Shown here piece by piece: positions 62,958 to 64,000 of a DNA stretch of 64,000 bases. Under the pieces are notes generated by a model. It had not been told where the DNA came from. It ran no database searches and worked only from the letters and a program-made list of their open reading frames with translations. Numbering within the stretch: position 1 is the first letter of the stretch; every line of letters begins with the position of its first letter. Source of the stretch: Photobacterium obscurum (GTDB lineage: Bacteria > Pseudomonadota > Gammaproteobacteria > Enterobacterales > Vibrionaceae); NCBI RefSeq assembly GCF_026191635.1, contig NZ_JAKRRW010000012.1, positions 1 to 64,000 of the forward strand, in the 5' to 3' direction. A program made the translations under genes and the position numbers.

Positions 62958-63477
62958 TCCCATCTCTGCTAATAATATGGCAGCTTCGCTACCGCTTGCT
63001 GACGTTCACCTTCCTCCAGCTCCCGGTTTCTGGCCGCTAGCATGGGGATGGTGGCTGTGTATCTTAATCGCCTTAGCGGGTTTATTTTTTTTGATATTCA
63101 AACTCAAACAGCACCTGCAGCAACAGGAAGCACGCAAAGAAGCACTGCTTCATTTGAAAAAAATGAACAACCCTTCGCAATTTAATGAGATCAACTTGCT
63201 GCTTCGCCAAACTGCCATGACGTATTATCCCCGCGAACAGGTTGCCGGCCTTACCGGCCAGCACTGGCTCGCTTTTCTAGATAGTCAGCTTAAAGAACAG
63301 CACCGGGGCTTTATCGCTCTTTCAGATAACTGGCAGCAAGGGCTGTTCTCGCCACAAGGGCTAGAGCAACTTGCGTTTAGCAACTGCTATCAGCAAGCCG
63401 AGCGATGGTTAAAAAAAGCGCACTTTCCCGCAAGAGGAACCTTCAAACCAGCCAGTCAGGAGGTGAGCAATGTTTGA
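62950..63477 (+). CDS. DUF4381 membrane protein
   Basis: A 175-residue protein with one helix (GWWLCILIALAGLFFLIF) after a proline-rich DVHLPPAPGFWPLAWG. The cytoplasmic part has INLLLRQTAMTYYPREQVAGLTG, quoted in part, and WLAFLDSQ, which match DUF4381. It overlaps DUF58 by eight bases and the VWA gene by eight, so the set is tightly coupled. Confidence 0.9.
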   Translation: MADPISANNMAASLPLADVHLPPAPGFWPLAWGWWLCILIALAGLFFLIFKLKQHLQQQEARKEALLHLKKMNNPSQFNEINLLLRQTAMTYYPREQVAGLTGQHWLAFLDSQLKEQHRGFIALSDNWQQGLFSPQGLEQLAFSNCYQQAERWLKKAHFPARGTFKPASQEVSNV

Positions 63478-64000
63478 ATTCACCTGGCATTGGGCATGGT
63501 TGCTGCTCCCGCTTCCCTGGTTTGTATATCGCTTCTCTAAACCGGCCGTCCAATCGGCAGCAATACGCCTTCCCAAGCTCCCAGAAGGGATCGGGCAACA
63601 GCAGCCTGATACCCGCTGGCGTAAAGCAATTATGGCTGTGGCATGGCTCTGTCTGCTAGGCGCCCTGTCGCGTCCGGTTTGGTATGGCGATCCCATAGAA
63701 ATCAATCCTGAACACCGAGACATGCTATTGGCCGTCGATCTTTCTGGATCCATGTCGATCGAAGACATGGTGACCTCAAACGGGCAAAGTATTGATCGCC
63801 TTACAGCGGTCAAGCAGGTATTGAATGACTTTATCGGTAATCGTCAAGGAGACAGGGTTGGTCTGGTCTTGTTCGCCAATCACGCCTACCTACAAACACC
63901 GCTAACATTCGACCGCAACACAGTTCAGGAACAACTCGACAGAACCGTACTCGGCCTTATCGGCCAGAGTACCGCCATTGGTGAAGGGCTAGGTATCGCC
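63470..64000 (+). CDS. VWA-domain membrane protein, BatA-like (partial, right edge)
   Basis: The first 177 residues of a von Willebrand A protein. Membrane helices flank residues 6-20 and 50-70. The MIDAS motif is LLAVDLSGSMSIEDM, and GDRVGLVLFANHAYLQTPLT follows. This is the batA-type gene of a MoxR/DUF58/DUF4381/VWA operon. AGGAGGTGAGCA precedes the ATG. It runs off the window, so its C-terminus is missing. Confidence 0.92.
   Translation, partial: MFEFTWHWAWLLLPLPWFVYRFSKPAVQSAAIRLPKLPEGIGQQQPDTRWRKAIMAVAWLCLLGALSRPVWYGDPIEINPEHRDMLLAVDLSGSMSIEDMVTSNGQSIDRLTAVKQVLNDFIGNRQGDRVGLVLFANHAYLQTPLTFDRNTVQEQLDRTVLGLIGQSTAIGEGLGIA

Noticed and set aside
1..64000. CRISPR arrays, rRNA, tRNA, insertion sequences
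   Set aside because: No regularly spaced short repeats, no cloverleaf with CCA-type end and no transposase were recognised by eye; a dedicated tRNA/ncRNA search was not possible here.

Overview
The window looks like chromosome from a marine gammaproteobacterium of the Vibrionaceae (Photobacterium, Vibrio or a close relative). This is inferred from VCR-like integron attC sites, a phaB-phaA-phasin-phaC polyhydroxyalkanoate cluster, a GlyGly-CTERM surface protein, DUF3332 and DUF6404 type proteins, and a Bcr/CflA pump next to a MarR gene. No rRNA, tRNA, CRISPR array or insertion sequence was found.

Layout. 1-4058: the end of an integron cassette array, with five attC sites and minus-strand cassettes (alpha/beta hydrolase, EamA exporter, DUF6404-like membrane protein, NUDIX, OsmC). 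No integrase or convincing attI follows where one would be expected. 4.1-17.2 kb: mixed housekeeping genes: methyltransferase with MerR, GNAT, NfeD/SPFH pair, a RecQ-type helicase, YfcZ, a 54-codon small gene, DUF1496, a DUF2955/HlyD efflux pair, a Bcr/CflA pump divergent from MarR across twin operators, RidA and a zinc-ribbon protein. 17.2-31.1 kb: U32 peptidase (RlhA-like), chemoreceptor, HD-GYP protein, a 1457-residue metallopeptidase with Ig-like repeats and a GlyGly-CTERM tail, and a LysR gene divergent from an SDR/cytochrome b561/SnoaL-like set. 31.3-38.5 kb: a CPA1 antiporter, then an AT-rich run of small or poorly known genes (DUF6404, a 49-residue zinc ribbon, methyltransferase, GNAT, DUF4382 lipoprotein). 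38.8-43.6 kb: DUF3332 lipoprotein, amidohydrolase, universal stress protein, EamA exporter and a sugar-phosphate isomerase-like protein.

43.7-48.1 kb is the PHA operon, read leftward as phaB-phaA-phaP-phaC. A hairpin followed by a T-run lies between phaP and phaC and would make the synthase sub-stoichiometric to the phasin. 48.7-60.6 kb is one leftward transcription unit, urtABCDE-ureDABCE-hupE/ureJ-ureFG: high-affinity urea import feeding a nickel urease, with its accessory proteins and a nickel permease. A sigma-54 type -24/-12 element with exact spacing lies just upstream of urtA, with NtrC-like sites 140-180 bp further upstream, so nitrogen limitation probably controls both uptake and hydrolysis. 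61.1-64.0 kb is the start of a MoxR/DUF58/DUF4381/VWA (Bat-like) operon that runs off the right edge.

The strongest leads are the integrase-less array end with a precise boundary, the phaP/phaC attenuator, the sigma-54/NtrC control region of the urea regulon, the MarR operator pair, and several small genes (54 and 49 residues) with good ribosome binding sites. I found no clearly new multi-gene defence or biosynthetic system.
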